Assembly: GCF_001543145.1 (NCBI RefSeq)
Contig: NZ_CP014160.1
Span: 868,001 to 932,000 of the forward strand
DNA length: 64,000 bases
Origin: Aerococcus sanguinicola
GTDB lineage: Bacteria > Bacillota > Bacilli > Lactobacillales > Aerococcaceae
Reading direction: 5' to 3'
The notes below the pieces were generated by a model, which saw nothing but the letters and a program-made list of their open reading frames with translations, was not told the DNA's origin and did not search any database. Below are positions 47,031 to 56,665 of the stretch, one piece after another (positions within the stretch are counted from its first letter, which is position 1; each line of letters starts with the position of its first letter). The position numbers were made by a program, and so were the translations under genes.

Positions 47031-47483
47031 CTATTCCTCAACAACATGTACCCGGATCGTCGCTTCAACATCCGGATGTAATTTCACAGGCACATTCCGA
47101 TAGCCAAAAGCACGGATTGGGTTGGGTAATTCAATCTTCCGTTTATCGATCTTAATCCCATATTGGTCCTTCAAGGCTGTCGCAATCTGCTTAGATGGCA
47201 CAGAACCAAAGAGACGGCCATCTTCGCCACCCTTAGCCTTAACTTCAGCAACCGTTTTCTCATCTTCTAGAAGGGCCTTTAATTTTTCAGCTTCTGCCTT
47301 TTCTTCAGCGGCTTCTTTGGCTTCTGCCTTCTGTTTGCCTTTGAGGGCAGAGATGGCACTATTAGTTGCTTCTTTAGCTAGGCCTTTTTTAATCAGGTAG
47401 TTTTGCGCATAGCCGGTAGAAACTTCCTTAATTTCACCTTTTTTACCTTGTTTTTTAACATCTTGTAAGAATATGACTTTCAT
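47031..47483 (-). CDS. rplI: 50S ribosomal protein L9
   Basis: 150 residues with the L9 N-terminal [20 protein letters not shown] and [13 protein letters not shown], a long charged helix and the C-terminal domain ([16 protein letters not shown]). Two bases separate it from gdpP. Confidence 0.97.
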   Translation of the reverse strand: MKVIFLQDVKKQGKKGEIKEVSTGYAQNYLIKKGLAKEATNSAISALKGKQKAEAKEAAEEKAEAEKLKALLEDEKTVAEVKAKGGEDGRLFGSVPSKQIATALKDQYGIKIDKRKIELPNPIRAFGYRNVPVKLHPDVEATIRVHVVEE

Positions 47484-47485
47484 CC

Positions 47486-49507
47486 TTATTCCTCCTTATC
47501 TTTTGCTAAAACTGCTTTCAACTGGTCGACCGCTTCACTCACCGTGACATCGGAAATCTGTGTGGCAGCATTGGATAAGTGGCCGCCACCACCTAGTTCT
47601 TCCATAATCGTTTGCACGTTGACATTCCCCATACTCCGAGCCGAGATGCCGACCCGACCATCATTGCGTTGGAAGACAACGAAGGAAGCAGCTATCCCAT
47701 TCATAGACAAGAGGGTGTCCGCTGCTTGGGCGGCAATCACAGTGGAATACACTTGACCGTCCGGCCCCTGGGCAATCCCCATATTGGGCTCAACATACTG
47801 AACGCTCTCGATCAATTGGCTGCGGTCGATATAATCATTGAGGTCCTCCTTCAAGAACTCTTGGATGAGAATGGAATCGGCCCCATTGGACTTCAGATAA
47901 GAAGCTGCATCAAAGGTCCGTGAGCCCGTACGCAAAGAGAAGTTTCGCGAGTCAACAGTAATCCCTGCCAACATGATCGTCGCTTCCAAGCGATTAACTG
48001 GACTGCCTTCTGGATTCTGGTATTCAAAGAATTCCGTAATCAATTCGCAGGCCGAGGAAGCATAGGGCTCAATGTATTCTAAGAGAATATTGTTGGCCAC
48101 TTCTTCGCCTTTCCGGTGGTGGTCAATAACCACAATCCCATTAACAGCTTCAATTAATTCAGGGGCTACCGTAATAGAAGGCCGGTGAACATCCACCAAG
48201 AAGACAAGAGAGTCTGGTTGGACCATCTCTTCGGCCTGGCTTGGCGAAATAATAGCCTCTGCATTATCAGGATCTTGACGTAATTCCTCAATTACCCGCT
48301 TAATATCCTGGTTGATCCGATCTTCATTCACCACGATATAGCAGTGGCTATTATTCATTTGAGCAATACGCCGAATTCCCACACATGCACCAATAGCATC
48401 CATATCGGGATAATCGTGCCCCATAACAAAGATGGTTTGGTTTTCCTGCATCATCTTAGCAATCGTATTGGCAATTTGCCGCGACCGCACATGGGTCCGC
48501 TTAACCATTGGATTGGTTTTTCCCCCATAGTAACGGGCCTTTTGGTTCTTAACTTTGATGACAACTTGGTCACCCCCACGGCTCAAGGCCAGGTCCACAT
48601 TGGCTTGGGCTTGGTCCCCGATTTCGCTAATACTCAGCGGGTCATCCATCTCACGATAAGAAATCCCAATTGAAAGGGTCAGTGGGAAGTTCCACTTAGA
48701 AGTGGCTTCCCGGATGGTATCGATAATCTGGAATTTATCCTCTTCCATCTCTTGCAAGGCCCCGTAAGTCCCGATGAGAAGGAAGCGGTCATCATCCAAT
48801 TCTTTAACAAAACTATTATACTTTCGACCCCAAGTCGACAATTGCTTGGTCATGTAGTTATCGATCGTTGACTTGCGGCGGTCATTCAAGGCCGACATGA
48901 TTTCATCATAATTATCCACCAAAATATGGCCGATAATCATACGGTTATTGCTGGCAGCCTGGCTAATTTCACCATACTTAGTCACATCCATGAAATACAT
49001 AGCCCGCTGGTCGCGCAAAAGCCCCACATCAAAGAATCGATCCTGCCATTGAATCCGATCCGTTGATTGGCCCTCTTCCTCATATAAGCGATGGAAAACC
49101 TCGGCCAAATCTTCATCAATTTCTTCGAGTTCGTGGCCAATCAAATCATTACGGTCAAAATACTTCAATAAATAAGGATTCACCCAGTCGATCAAATTAT
49201 CATTCGGATTAAACAAGATAATACCAATCGGCATCTGCAATAAAATCTCATTCTGAACCGATTGCAAACGATTTTCGAGCCGCTCCATTTGCTTGGCAAA
49301 CTCATATTCCAGGGCATTCCAAGCATAAAGTAAAACTAAAGCTACTAAGATAACTAATACGAGGATGAGAGCCCCTAATTTCACACTAGAGATAAAGGCT
49401 AGGATGGCACAAGCCAAGAGTAAGAGTGCAGCAATCCCAATCGCAAGAGAAATGCGACCATCTTTTAATTCAGGATGCTGCTTAGACTGCTTGTAATTTT
49501 TTTGCAT
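47486..49507 (-). CDS. gdpP: Cyclic-di-AMP phosphodiesterase
   Basis: 673 residues. Order: two N-terminal membrane helices (~20-70), a PAS-like domain (~85-150, [20 protein letters not shown]), a degenerate GGDEF domain ([10 protein letters not shown]) and a DHH/DHHA1 phosphodiesterase. The catalytic motifs are [19 protein letters not shown] and VIDHHRKGE, with [12 protein letters not shown] near the end. It degrades c-di-AMP and so affects wall and osmotic balance. First gene of the gdpP-rplI-dnaB set; directly upstream is the long parS region. Confidence 0.95.
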   Translation of the reverse strand: MQKNYKQSKQHPELKDGRISLAIGIAALLLLACAILAFISSVKLGALILVLVILVALVLLYAWNALEYEFAKQMERLENRLQSVQNEILLQMPIGIILFNPNDNLIDWVNPYLLKYFDRNDLIGHELEEIDEDLAEVFHRLYEEEGQSTDRIQWQDRFFDVGLLRDQRAMYFMDVTKYGEISQAASNNRMIIGHILVDNYDEIMSALNDRRKSTIDNYMTKQLSTWGRKYNSFVKELDDDRFLLIGTYGALQEMEEDKFQIIDTIREATSKWNFPLTLSIGISYREMDDPLSISEIGDQAQANVDLALSRGGDQVVIKVKNQKARYYGGKTNPMVKRTHVRSRQIANTIAKMMQENQTIFVMGHDYPDMDAIGACVGIRRIAQMNNSHCYIVVNEDRINQDIKRVIEELRQDPDNAEAIISPSQAEEMVQPDSLVFLVDVHRPSITVAPELIEAVNGIVVIDHHRKGEEVANNILLEYIEPYASSACELITEFFEYQNPEGSPVNRLEATIMLAGITVDSRNFSLRTGSRTFDAASYLKSNGADSILIQEFLKEDLNDYIDRSQLIESVQYVEPNMGIAQGPDGQVYSTVIAAQAADTLLSMNGIAASFVVFQRNDGRVGISARSMGNVNVQTIMEELGGGGHLSNAATQISDVTVSEAVDQLKAVLAKDKEE

Positions 49508-49640
49508 GATCTACTCCTTCATTTCATATAAGGATATTTTAACACACTTAGCTTATTTTTAAATTAATTTCAATCATCTCTATTATACCGTGAAACAGGC
49601 AAAAAGAAAAGGATAAAAGAACATGTGTTCCCTATATAAA

Positions 49641-49656
49641 TGTTACACGTGAAACA
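49641..49656. promoter_or_regulatory. parS-like site 1
   Basis: TGTTACACGTGAAACA, 15 of 16 matches to the ParB/Spo0J site TGTTTCACGTGAAACA. Confidence 0.8.
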
Positions 49657-49711
49657 TTTTTTAGTCAAACTTTATGTTTTCTCTTTATTTTTACTATTAA
49701 TTTTAATAAAG

Positions 49712-49727
49712 TGTTTCACGTGAAACA
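49712..49727. promoter_or_regulatory. parS site 2
   Basis: TGTTTCACGTGAAACA, exact consensus. Confidence 0.95.
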
Positions 49728-49915
49728 AAATAAAATCACTTTTTTGGTGAAACAAATTAATAAAGTAAGCTTCACATAGAGTAAAAGAAGTAAAACTCAA
49801 ACTATTGTCTTTATATGTTAAATAAACACTTTATTATCACTTGCTATCAATCATTGAGAAATATTTTTGCTCAGTTATAAAAAATAAATTTTACTATTTC
49901 TATTTTTTTTATAAA

Positions 49916-49931
49916 TGTTCCACGTGAAACA
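49916..49931. promoter_or_regulatory. parS-like site 3
   Basis: TGTTCCACGTGAAACA, 15 of 16. Confidence 0.85.
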
Positions 49932-49971
49932 CTAATACTGATTCCAATTTATTAAGCATCCAATTTTAAAA

Positions 49972-49987
49972 TGTTTCACGTGAAACA
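49972..49987. promoter_or_regulatory. parS site 4
   Basis: TGTTTCACGTGAAACA, exact consensus. Confidence 0.95.
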
Positions 49988-50546
49988 TAGCTGGAAAAAG
50001 TTAATAGGAAAGATATTAATCATTACGATAAAGAAAACTAAGCATTTATCTTACAAAAGCAATTAACTCTGGGCAACAAGCTTCATAGTGAATTAAAGTC
50101 GATTTTGATATTTTCATTTCAAGCAATCGAAACTTGCCAATAAAAAAAGAAGAACTAGAGGATAAAGTATTAGATATCAAAGTGGAACTCTTCCTTTAAC
50201 TGGACAGACCTCCCTATCTAAAATCATTTTTTCTTAAAGCCAACTACAAATTAAAATTCATCCATCAACCAAGCTAAAGATTTCCCCATAATTTTTCACC
50301 ATGTACGAGTTGTCATGGGATACGGATATTAGGATGTGGTACTAGGCTAGTTAGCTGATTCAAAACTAACTAATCAACAGTAAGCATTTACAATCCACTC
50401 TTCCTTGTCTAAATAAAAGCTATCGCTTCCTCCCAATTTTAAGGATTGAACTTATAATATAGATTTACCAGTCACAGATAGCAACTATACATGATTAACA
50501 ATTACAATATATAATAAATAAGCAAGAGACAAATATCTACAATCAT

Positions 50547-50562
50547 TGTTTCACGTGAAACA
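50547..50562. promoter_or_regulatory. parS site 5
   Basis: TGTTTCACGTGAAACA, exact consensus. Confidence 0.95.
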
Positions 50563-50700
50563 CAAATAGGAAGGATCACACTTTCATTCAGTATTAATGA
50601 TTCTCCACTGGCCTCCTCCGCTTGGATAAATTAATTTAATATTGCTAGTTTTTAAACTAAATGATATGGAGAATTATAGAATTAGGATGATACTAGTTAG

Positions 50701-50905
50701 ACCTTTCGTTAACCTGAAATCATTTCAAGTCTAATTTTGCGAAGCCAACTCAACAACTATACCAAGAGTGTGAGTGTAAGGCTTTGTCCGCTTAACTTTT
50801 GTTCACTGGAGTAAGCCATAAGAATTAGAATAAGTCTGCAATACTTGACTATGTGACGGAGACTTGTGAAGTCACATGAAAGTTGGAAAATGAATCCAAT
50901 TACTA
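50701..50905 (+). repeat. Decayed family A repeat inside the parS region
   Basis: Remnants such as TCACTGGAGTAAGCCATAAG, GGAGACTTGTGAAGTCACAT and AAGAGTGTGAGTGTAAGG follow the family A order, but arms no longer pair well and the sequence has drifted to A/T. Confidence 0.6.
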
Positions 50906-51227
50906 ACTATGTCCAATCCTTTACCAACACTTTCCCATAGTTCACAGATAGTTGCTATAGCTGATCGAAAGCTAGCGAATTACAGATATATACGTTAAGC
51001 CGAATTCAGGACTAATCTACTTTTGTCACACGCTCATATAGAATTAAAATTAATCTATTTATCCTACATATCACATTCATTATCCTTTTTTAAAGAAGAC
51101 ATTTTTTTGGGGAAAGTAATTAGTTATAGTCAACAATACTTTTCATTAACTAACTTGAAATTTAGCGCTAGTTTATAGATGTCTGCCATATTTAGTAAAA
51201 AGGCTTCTGTGGGCACACAAAGTCAAT

Positions 51228-51243
51228 TGTTCCACGTGAAACA
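51228..51243. promoter_or_regulatory. parS-like site 6
   Basis: TGTTCCACGTGAAACA, 15 of 16. Confidence 0.85.
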
Positions 51244-51352
51244 TAGAACTGAATTAAATAAAGCTAGCAATATATTCAACATTTATTTACTAATTTTAGG
51301 AAAGCACTATTTCTTTAACTTACGGCTTATTAACATCACTAGCAAACTATAA

Positions 51353-51403
51353 AAAAGAGAGATGATACTTCCTGCATGCTTGCAGAAAAATCATCTCTCT
51401 TTT
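51353..51403. terminator. Terminator-like hairpin in the gene-free region
   Basis: AAAGAGAGATGAT ... ATCATCTCTCTTT with an inner CTGCA-TGCT-TGCAG stem. No gene ends nearby, so it may end an unrecognised small RNA or block transcription into the DnaA-box cluster. Confidence 0.55.
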
Positions 51404-51698
51404 ATTTATTACACACTCTGGTGATTCAATAATACGTATTCTTGCTTAGGAAAGTATTATATTAAGATTATTTTGGTCAAAGTTATCCTAAATCTGCTAG
51501 GAAGTTAGATCTTTTCATTAACTCAAGACTAATTCACTATTTTTTATTGGGCTATGTATTCTCAAAAACTCATCGATGGGGAATGAGCCACATTCTTTAT
51601 TATAGACTTGTTAGTTTTAATTTCTTAGCTTTGACAAGTTAAAGATAATAACTTTTACGCTAACATATTGCCCTTAATAGCCATTAAAAAATTCATTT

Positions 51699-51714
51699 TG
51701 TTCCACGTGGCACA
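51699..51714. promoter_or_regulatory. parS-like site 7 (degenerate)
   Basis: TGTTCCACGTGGCACA, 13 of 16. Confidence 0.5.
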
Positions 51715-51760
51715 TTAAAAGATCTAGTCACATCGCTAATCACTTTTTAGCTAGAAGAAC

Positions 51761-52154
51761 TTATACACAATTTTATAAAAGGAAAATTTTCACTTATCCA
51801 CACTAGGGTACAGCAATATTATTTTCTTATTTTTATCCACAATCCAAGGATATCCACATTAGGCTTAGAATTTTCCATATGTAAGTACTTTTTTATCTAA
51901 TCATCAATAGTAATTGTCGTTAAAGAGAACATACGTTCCTATCAATGGACAAAAACTCCTGTTTTTCAAACATCTTATCCACAATTCAACAGACTTATCC
52001 ACTTATAAACAGCATTGTGGATAGAATTTGTGGATAAGTGCTGGGCTGTTTCACGTGGAACAATCCACAGTTATTCTCATAAATATCCACAACTGTGCAT
52101 AAAAAGAATTAACATGTGGAAAACTCTTGTTTTAGGAACATATGTTTATACACA
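51761..52154. other. DnaA-box cluster, candidate replication origin element
   Basis: Seven exact TTATNCACA boxes (51761, 51794, 51833, 51975 and 52146 on the plus strand; 52029-52037 and 52094-52102 on the minus strand) and four with one mismatch (51850, 51995, 52016, 52083) lie within 394 bp. This density is typical of oriC. AT-rich DNA that could unwind adjoins it on the left. gyrA and rpsF-ssb-rpsR, however, read toward it, so the main oriC may instead lie beside dnaA to the right of the window. Confidence 0.7.
52047..52062. promoter_or_regulatory. parS-like site 8, within the DnaA-box cluster
   Basis: TGTTTCACGTGGAACA, 15 of 16, lying 10 bases from a perfect DnaA box. Confidence 0.85.
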
Positions 52155-52161
52155 GGCATAA

Positions 52162-52195
52162 AAAAAGCACCCGGTTAATACCCGGTGCTCTCTTC
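52162..52195 (-). terminator. Terminator of the rpsF-ssb-rpsR operon
   Basis: GAGCACCGGGTATTAACCGG followed by GTGCTTTTTTT on the minus strand, directly after the rpsR stop. Confidence 0.9.
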
Positions 52196-52197
52196 TA

Positions 52198-52437
52198 TTA
52201 GTCCTGAACGGTAAATGGTAATAGGGCCATTACACGTGAACGTTTAATAGCAGTTGCTAAAGCACGTTGGTGTTTTGCACATGTACCAGTTACACGGCGA
52301 GGTAAGATTTTACCTTTTTCAGAAATATAACGTTGTAATAAATCTGTATCTTTAAAATCAATGTGATCTACATGGTTAGCGCAGAAGAAACATACTTTTC
52401 TACGTCTACGGCCACCACGACGACGATTTTGTGCCAT
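52198..52437 (-). CDS. rpsR: 30S ribosomal protein S18
   Basis: 79 residues from the ATG at 52437, nine bases after AGGAGG; another ATG two codons upstream is too close. [20 protein letters not shown] and [20 protein letters not shown] are S18 signatures; the CxxC and a later Cys could bind zinc. Third gene after rpsF and ssb. Confidence 0.97.
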   Translation of the reverse strand: MAQNRRRGGRRRRKVCFFCANHVDHIDFKDTDLLQRYISEKGKILPRRVTGTCAKHQRALATAIKRSRVMALLPFTVQD

Positions 52438-52463
52438 GTTCATTATCCTCCTTTATTCCATTT

Positions 52464-53054
52464 TTAGAATGGCAGGTCATCATCGGCAATATTAATCGAA
52501 GACCCATCATTGTTAGATGATTGGTTCTGGTCGTTGTTACCAGAAGCAAATGGGTTATCATTGCCAAATCCGCCTGCACTAAACGGAGAAGAATTATCAT
52601 TAGAGGCAAAAGGATCTTGATTTGCTTGGGAAGCAAATGGATCTTGGTTTTGGTTTGATGAACCAAAGTTATTGCCTTGGTAAGCATTGTTACCATATGA
52701 ATTGTTGTTAGATTGTGGACGACTTTCAGTAACTGATTTTGGTTCTAGTAAGCTGAAATTATTAGCTAAAACTTCTGTTACGTAAACACGTTGCCCTTGT
52801 TGGTTTTCGTAGTTACGCGTTTGAATGCTCCCTTCAATTCCGACGAGGGAACCTTTCCGGGTAAACTTAGCAAAATTTTCGGCTGACTTACGCCACATCA
52901 CACAGGAAATGAAGTCTGTCTCAGTTTCACCCTGTGAATTACGAAAGTTGCGATCACAAGCTACTGTAAAGTTAGCAACAGCGATGCCGCTTTGCGTATA
53001 ACGTAAATCGACTTCTCGAGTTAATCGGCCAACTAATACGACATTGTTAATCAT
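52464..53054 (-). CDS. ssb: Single-stranded DNA-binding protein
   Basis: 196 residues: OB-fold domain (1-~110, [37 protein letters not shown]), a long Asn/Gln/Ser-rich linker with repeated DPFAS-N units, and the acidic tip DDDLPF that binds partner proteins. Essential for replication and repair. Between rpsF and rpsR as in most Firmicutes. Confidence 0.97.
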   Translation of the reverse strand: MINNVVLVGRLTREVDLRYTQSGIAVANFTVACDRNFRNSQGETETDFISCVMWRKSAENFAKFTRKGSLVGIEGSIQTRNYENQQGQRVYVTEVLANNFSLLEPKSVTESRPQSNNNSYGNNAYQGNNFGSSNQNQDPFASQANQDPFASNDNSSPFSAGGFGNDNPFASGNNDQNQSSNNDGSSINIADDDLPF

Positions 53055-53087
53055 ATGATAATCCCTCTCTCGTAATCTTAGTCTTCA

Positions 53088-53378
53088 TTAAGCTTCAATT
53101 TTAGTGATCATGTGACGTAAAATGCCGTCGTTGATCTTAGCGAGACGGTCAAATTCGTTGATGCCTTCAGCATCTTCAGCTTCACATTCTACGATATGGT
53201 AGATTCCTTCGCGGAAATCTTCAATTTCGTATGCGAAACGACGTTTTTGCCAGTCTTTTGATTCAATGATTGAAGTCCCGTTTGAAGTTAAGATATTGTC
53301 AAAGTTTTCAACTAAGGCTGATTTTGACGCATCATCTAAATCTGGACGGATAATGTATAAAACTTCATATTTAGTCAT
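53088..53378 (-). CDS. rpsF: 30S ribosomal protein S6
   Basis: 96 residues from the ATG at 53378 (AGGAGG eleven bases upstream; a GTG overlaps the ribosome site). [15 protein letters not shown] and [20 protein letters not shown] are S6 signatures. Head of the rpsF-ssb-rpsR operon; binds S18. Confidence 0.97.
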   Translation of the reverse strand: MTKYEVLYIIRPDLDDASKSALVENFDNILTSNGTSIIESKDWQKRRFAYEIEDFREGIYHIVECEAEDAEGINEFDRLAKINDGILRHMITKIEA

Positions 53379-53617
53379 TGGCTTTCGCACCTCCTTTTGG
53401 TCTTGTGGCTCTCCTCATTAGAAAAGAGCAAGGAGAGTATATTCATACTCACAATATTATATTTTAACAGACTGGGAAAAATGACGCAAGTAATTGCTCA
53501 GTATTTTTCTATAATTATTTTTCTGCTGGCATCTGGATCCACCTAGCATTTTAGGGGCATTCCACCAAGCGATGGGCTATAATGGAGATAAGAGCTTTTA
53601 TTGAAAGGGGTTTTTCC

Positions 53618-54490
53618 ATGCAATTCTTTAACTATCTCCACCAGGGACAAGCTGGCTTGGGTGCTTACATAAACGACAAGCACTACGCCCTCAGTGACTG
53701 GATCTTTGACCATGAAAATTTAATGATCCGCTCGATTGATGACCTCCTGCAGGCTGACCAGGCCAAGGCCTTAATCGACCGGCTCAGAGCTTTAACTCCA
53801 CAAGACCTACTTCCTTTAGAAGGGGACTTTGACTTTCTGCCCGCTGTGTTAGCGCCGGAGAAAATTCTCTGCGTCGGGCTCAACTACCAGGACCATATTG
53901 ATGAAGTGGACCGGTCGGATGCTCGGGAAGAGCCGACGATCTTCTCTAAGTTTAATAATGCCTTGGCAGCGGCTGGGCAAAAGATTCCTTTCCCAAGTTA
54001 TGGCAGCCAGCTCGACTATGAGGCTGAGCTTGTCGCTATCGTGGGGGAAGAAATCAAAGACATCCAAGCAAAAGATTTCCGACCGGATATGATCTTTGCC
54101 TATACGGCAGGTAATGATCTCTCCTTGAGGGACCGGCAATTCGCCAGTAGTCAGTGGTTGGTCGGGAAGACAGGAGATGGTTTTGCGCCAGTCGGTCCCT
54201 ATGTCAGCTTATCAGACCAGCTTGATCCTCAGCAGCTCGCCATTAGCTGCCAGGTGAACGGTCAGACGGTCCAGGCCGCTTCGACCCAACAAATGATCTT
54301 CAGCATTCCTGAAATTGTGAGCTACCTGTCCCGTCATATGACACTTAAGCCGGGTGATCTCATCTTCACCGGGACGCCGGATGGGGTAATTGCCGGTAAA
54401 AAAGCTGAAGACCAAGTCTGGCTGCAGCCGGGAGACCAGGTCTGTGTGACAATTGAAGGGATCGGCAGTCTGGAGAATACTATTGCTTAA
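53618..54490 (+). CDS. Fumarylacetoacetate hydrolase family protein
   Basis: 290 residues from the ATG at 53618 with AAAGGGG upstream; the frame is open further left without a start signal. The FAH fold shows ILCVGLNYQDHIDEVDR, EEPTIFSKFNNALA, the metal-binding DYEAELVAIVGEEI and LKPGDLIFTGTPDGV. Enzymes of this family cleave or decarboxylate 2-oxo acids (acylpyruvases, oxaloacetate decarboxylase, HHDD isomerase); substrate not determined. Its last bases overlap the convergent gene on the other strand by 11. Confidence 0.88.
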   Translation: MQFFNYLHQGQAGLGAYINDKHYALSDWIFDHENLMIRSIDDLLQADQAKALIDRLRALTPQDLLPLEGDFDFLPAVLAPEKILCVGLNYQDHIDEVDRSDAREEPTIFSKFNNALAAAGQKIPFPSYGSQLDYEAELVAIVGEEIKDIQAKDFRPDMIFAYTAGNDLSLRDRQFASSQWLVGKTGDGFAPVGPYVSLSDQLDPQQLAISCQVNGQTVQAASTQQMIFSIPEIVSYLSRHMTLKPGDLIFTGTPDGVIAGKKAEDQVWLQPGDQVCVTIEGIGSLENTIA

Positions 54491-54779
54491 GCGAGCCTTT
54501 CATTTGCGCTAATTTGACAAAGACTGTCAGGTAGATGAAGGCTGCCACAATAAGTAATAAATAGGCCGGTAAGTGGAAGAAATAAACAATAACTAAAATA
54601 AAGGCTAGAACCGTTCCAGCAAATAGGAGGCTAACTCCCAATCCCTGGGCAAGTAGGTGGTTGTGGTCGGCCTGGTTTTGGTCAAGACTGTAAAAAGCGA
54701 TCTGGTCCTGCTTCAGTGCCCAAAAACCAAGTCCTAGGGTCACCACAGCCAGGATAAGAAAGATAAGATAAAGCATCAT
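54480..54779 (-). CDS. Small membrane protein (99 aa)
   Basis: Two ATGs follow AAAGGAGGGCTC. Three hydrophobic helices (about 2-20, 45-67 and 70-92) and a histidine-bearing hydrophilic loop (SLDQNQADHNHLL). No family is recognised. Overlaps the FAH gene end-to-end by 11 bases. Confidence 0.6.
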   Translation of the reverse strand: MMLYLIFLILAVVTLGLGFWALKQDQIAFYSLDQNQADHNHLLAQGLGVSLLFAGTVLAFILVIVYFFHLPAYLLLIVAAFIYLTVFVKLAQMKGSLKQ

Positions 54780-54946
54780 GAGCCCTCCTTTCTTAGGCTT
54801 AGCTATATTCTACCGGATTTATTCTCTTAGCTGCAAATAGGAGGGCTGAGTTCTTTTATTCGCTTGCTGGCCTGGCTTGTGATAAAGTGGAGGGTACGCA
54901 TTTATGATCAATAGTGATTGTTTGATTAGATTGGAGGCACTCGATT

Positions 54947-56665
54947 GTGCAAGTATTTGCTTACCTAAGAGCTTACCGTTGGCGAATCTTACTCGTTATT
55001 TTACTGACCTTCGGAAATGCTCTGGGTGAACTTTTTCTACCCAAATTAATGTCTACGGTGGTTGACCAAGGGGTGGCTAATGGGGATACCCAGCTGATTC
55101 TTAAGATCGGGGGCGTCATGTTGCTTGTTGTTCTCGTGACCGTCCTCTGCCGGGGCTCAGCTGCCTACCACTCGGCTAAGGCAACTATGGGCTTCTCCAG
55201 GGACGTCCGCCACCAGATGTATACCAAGGTCAACCACATGACCTTCGATGAGACCGAAGACTTCGGAATTTCCTCTTTAATTACCCGGACAACGGATGAT
55301 GTCAATCAAATTGAACAAATGGCCTTGATGGGCATGCGGCCCTGGGTCCGGGGACTGTTAATGTTTGTGGGCGGGCTGATTATGGCCCTAACCACTAATC
55401 TCCGCTTGTCTTTTGTTATTTTTCTCAGTTTACCCTTAATTCTTATCGGGACCTATATTGTCTTTCGAGTGGCTTTGCCTTATTTTCCTAAGTTGCAAGC
55501 CTATCTCGACCGCATCAACCTGCTTTTCCGCCAGCGTCTGACGGGGCTGCGGGTTATTCGAGCCTTTTCTCGTAACCGTTATGAAGAAGAGATCTTCAGT
55601 GAAGCCAATGAGGACTACTACCAGACTGCCCTCAAGGTGAACCGTATTATGATTACCGTTATGCCTCTTTTGACCATTATCTTGAACTTCTCCCTAGTTG
55701 GTGTGGCTTATTTTGGTTCTCACCTGATCGACCAGGGGGACTTGCAGATTGGAGATATGATGGCTTATCTCCAGTATATTACCCAGGTACTTTCGGCTTT
55801 GATCATGATCTCTCACCTCTTAACCATGCTGCCGCGAACCTTTACCTCGGCCCAGCGGGTGAATGAACTCTTGACCTATCCAACGCGTGAAATTGGGGGA
55901 CAGATCTCCCTCCAAGAGCCGATTCAACGGATTGAAGCCCGTGACTTGACCTTCTATTACCCAGGCGCCAATCTGCCGGCCTTAAAGGAGATTAACTTTA
56001 GGGTCGAACGTGGGCAGACCCTGGGCATTATTGGAGGAACAGGATCGGGGAAGTCGACCCTGCTCAAACTCCTGCTCCAATTCTATGATCCAAGTGCCGG
56101 CCACTTACTCATTAACGACCAGGATATTGAAGACTTAGAAGCCGCTAGTGTACGCGACCAGATGAGCTATGTGCCCCAGCAAAACTTCTTCTTCACCAAG
56201 TCCATCCGTGACAACTTATCCTATAGTAATGAAGCCGTCAGTGACGACCGCTTGCTGAATAACCTAGAGATCGCCCAGGCCAGAGACTTCCTGCCTGAAG
56301 AAAGCCCACTCGATGAAGCCATGATCCGGGGAGGAAATAACTTCTCAGGCGGCCAACGCCAACGTCTAGCCATCGCCCGGGCCTTGAGTCGGCAGGTCCC
56401 TGTCTATATCTTCGACGACTCCTTCTCTGCCTTAGATTATCAGACGGACTACGAACTCCGCCAGGCCCTTCAGGAAGCCCTGGACCAGGCCATCTTAATT
56501 ATTGTCGCTCAGCGTGTGGCTACCATTCGCCATGCCGATAAAATTCTTGTCCTCGATAATGGCCAAGTCAAAGGTTTCGGCAGCCATGAGGACTTGCTAG
56601 AAAATAACCAAATTTACCGTGAAATTGCCCTAAGTCAAGGAGAGGAGGCGGTTGACCATGCCTAA
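54947..56665 (+). CDS. ABC exporter half-transporter, degenerate catalytic subunit
   Basis: 572 residues starting at a GTG behind TTGGAGG. Six membrane helices (1-~310) and an ATPase domain: Walker A GGTGSGKST, signature FSGGQRQRLA and Walker B VYIFDDSFSALD. The residue after Walker B is Asp where catalysis needs Glu, the mark of the degenerate half in heterodimeric exporters such as BmrC/LmrC or TM287. The partner gene overlaps by 8 bases. Likely a multidrug or lipid/peptide exporter; it could also serve as the missing exporter for the 4-kb peptide system, but nothing links them directly. Confidence 0.9.
   Translation: MQVFAYLRAYRWRILLVILLTFGNALGELFLPKLMSTVVDQGVANGDTQLILKIGGVMLLVVLVTVLCRGSAAYHSAKATMGFSRDVRHQMYTKVNHMTFDETEDFGISSLITRTTDDVNQIEQMALMGMRPWVRGLLMFVGGLIMALTTNLRLSFVIFLSLPLILIGTYIVFRVALPYFPKLQAYLDRINLLFRQRLTGLRVIRAFSRNRYEEEIFSEANEDYYQTALKVNRIMITVMPLLTIILNFSLVGVAYFGSHLIDQGDLQIGDMMAYLQYITQVLSALIMISHLLTMLPRTFTSAQRVNELLTYPTREIGGQISLQEPIQRIEARDLTFYYPGANLPALKEINFRVERGQTLGIIGGTGSGKSTLLKLLLQFYDPSAGHLLINDQDIEDLEAASVRDQMSYVPQQNFFFTKSIRDNLSYSNEAVSDDRLLNNLEIAQARDFLPEESPLDEAMIRGGNNFSGGQRQRLAIARALSRQVPVYIFDDSFSALDYQTDYELRQALQEALDQAILIIVAQRVATIRHADKILVLDNGQVKGFGSHEDLLENNQIYREIALSQGEEAVDHA

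Larger units (their letters stand above)
49508..52161. other. Long AT-rich gene-free region with parS sites and DnaA boxes
   Basis: About 2.65 kb with no credible gene on either strand and much lower GC than both sides. It holds eight parS-like palindromes (49641-52062), a decayed family A repeat (50701-50905), a terminator-like hairpin (51353-51403) and, at its right end, a dense DnaA-box cluster (51761-52154). It separates rpsR from gdpP, genes that are often close together in relatives. Confidence 0.75.
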
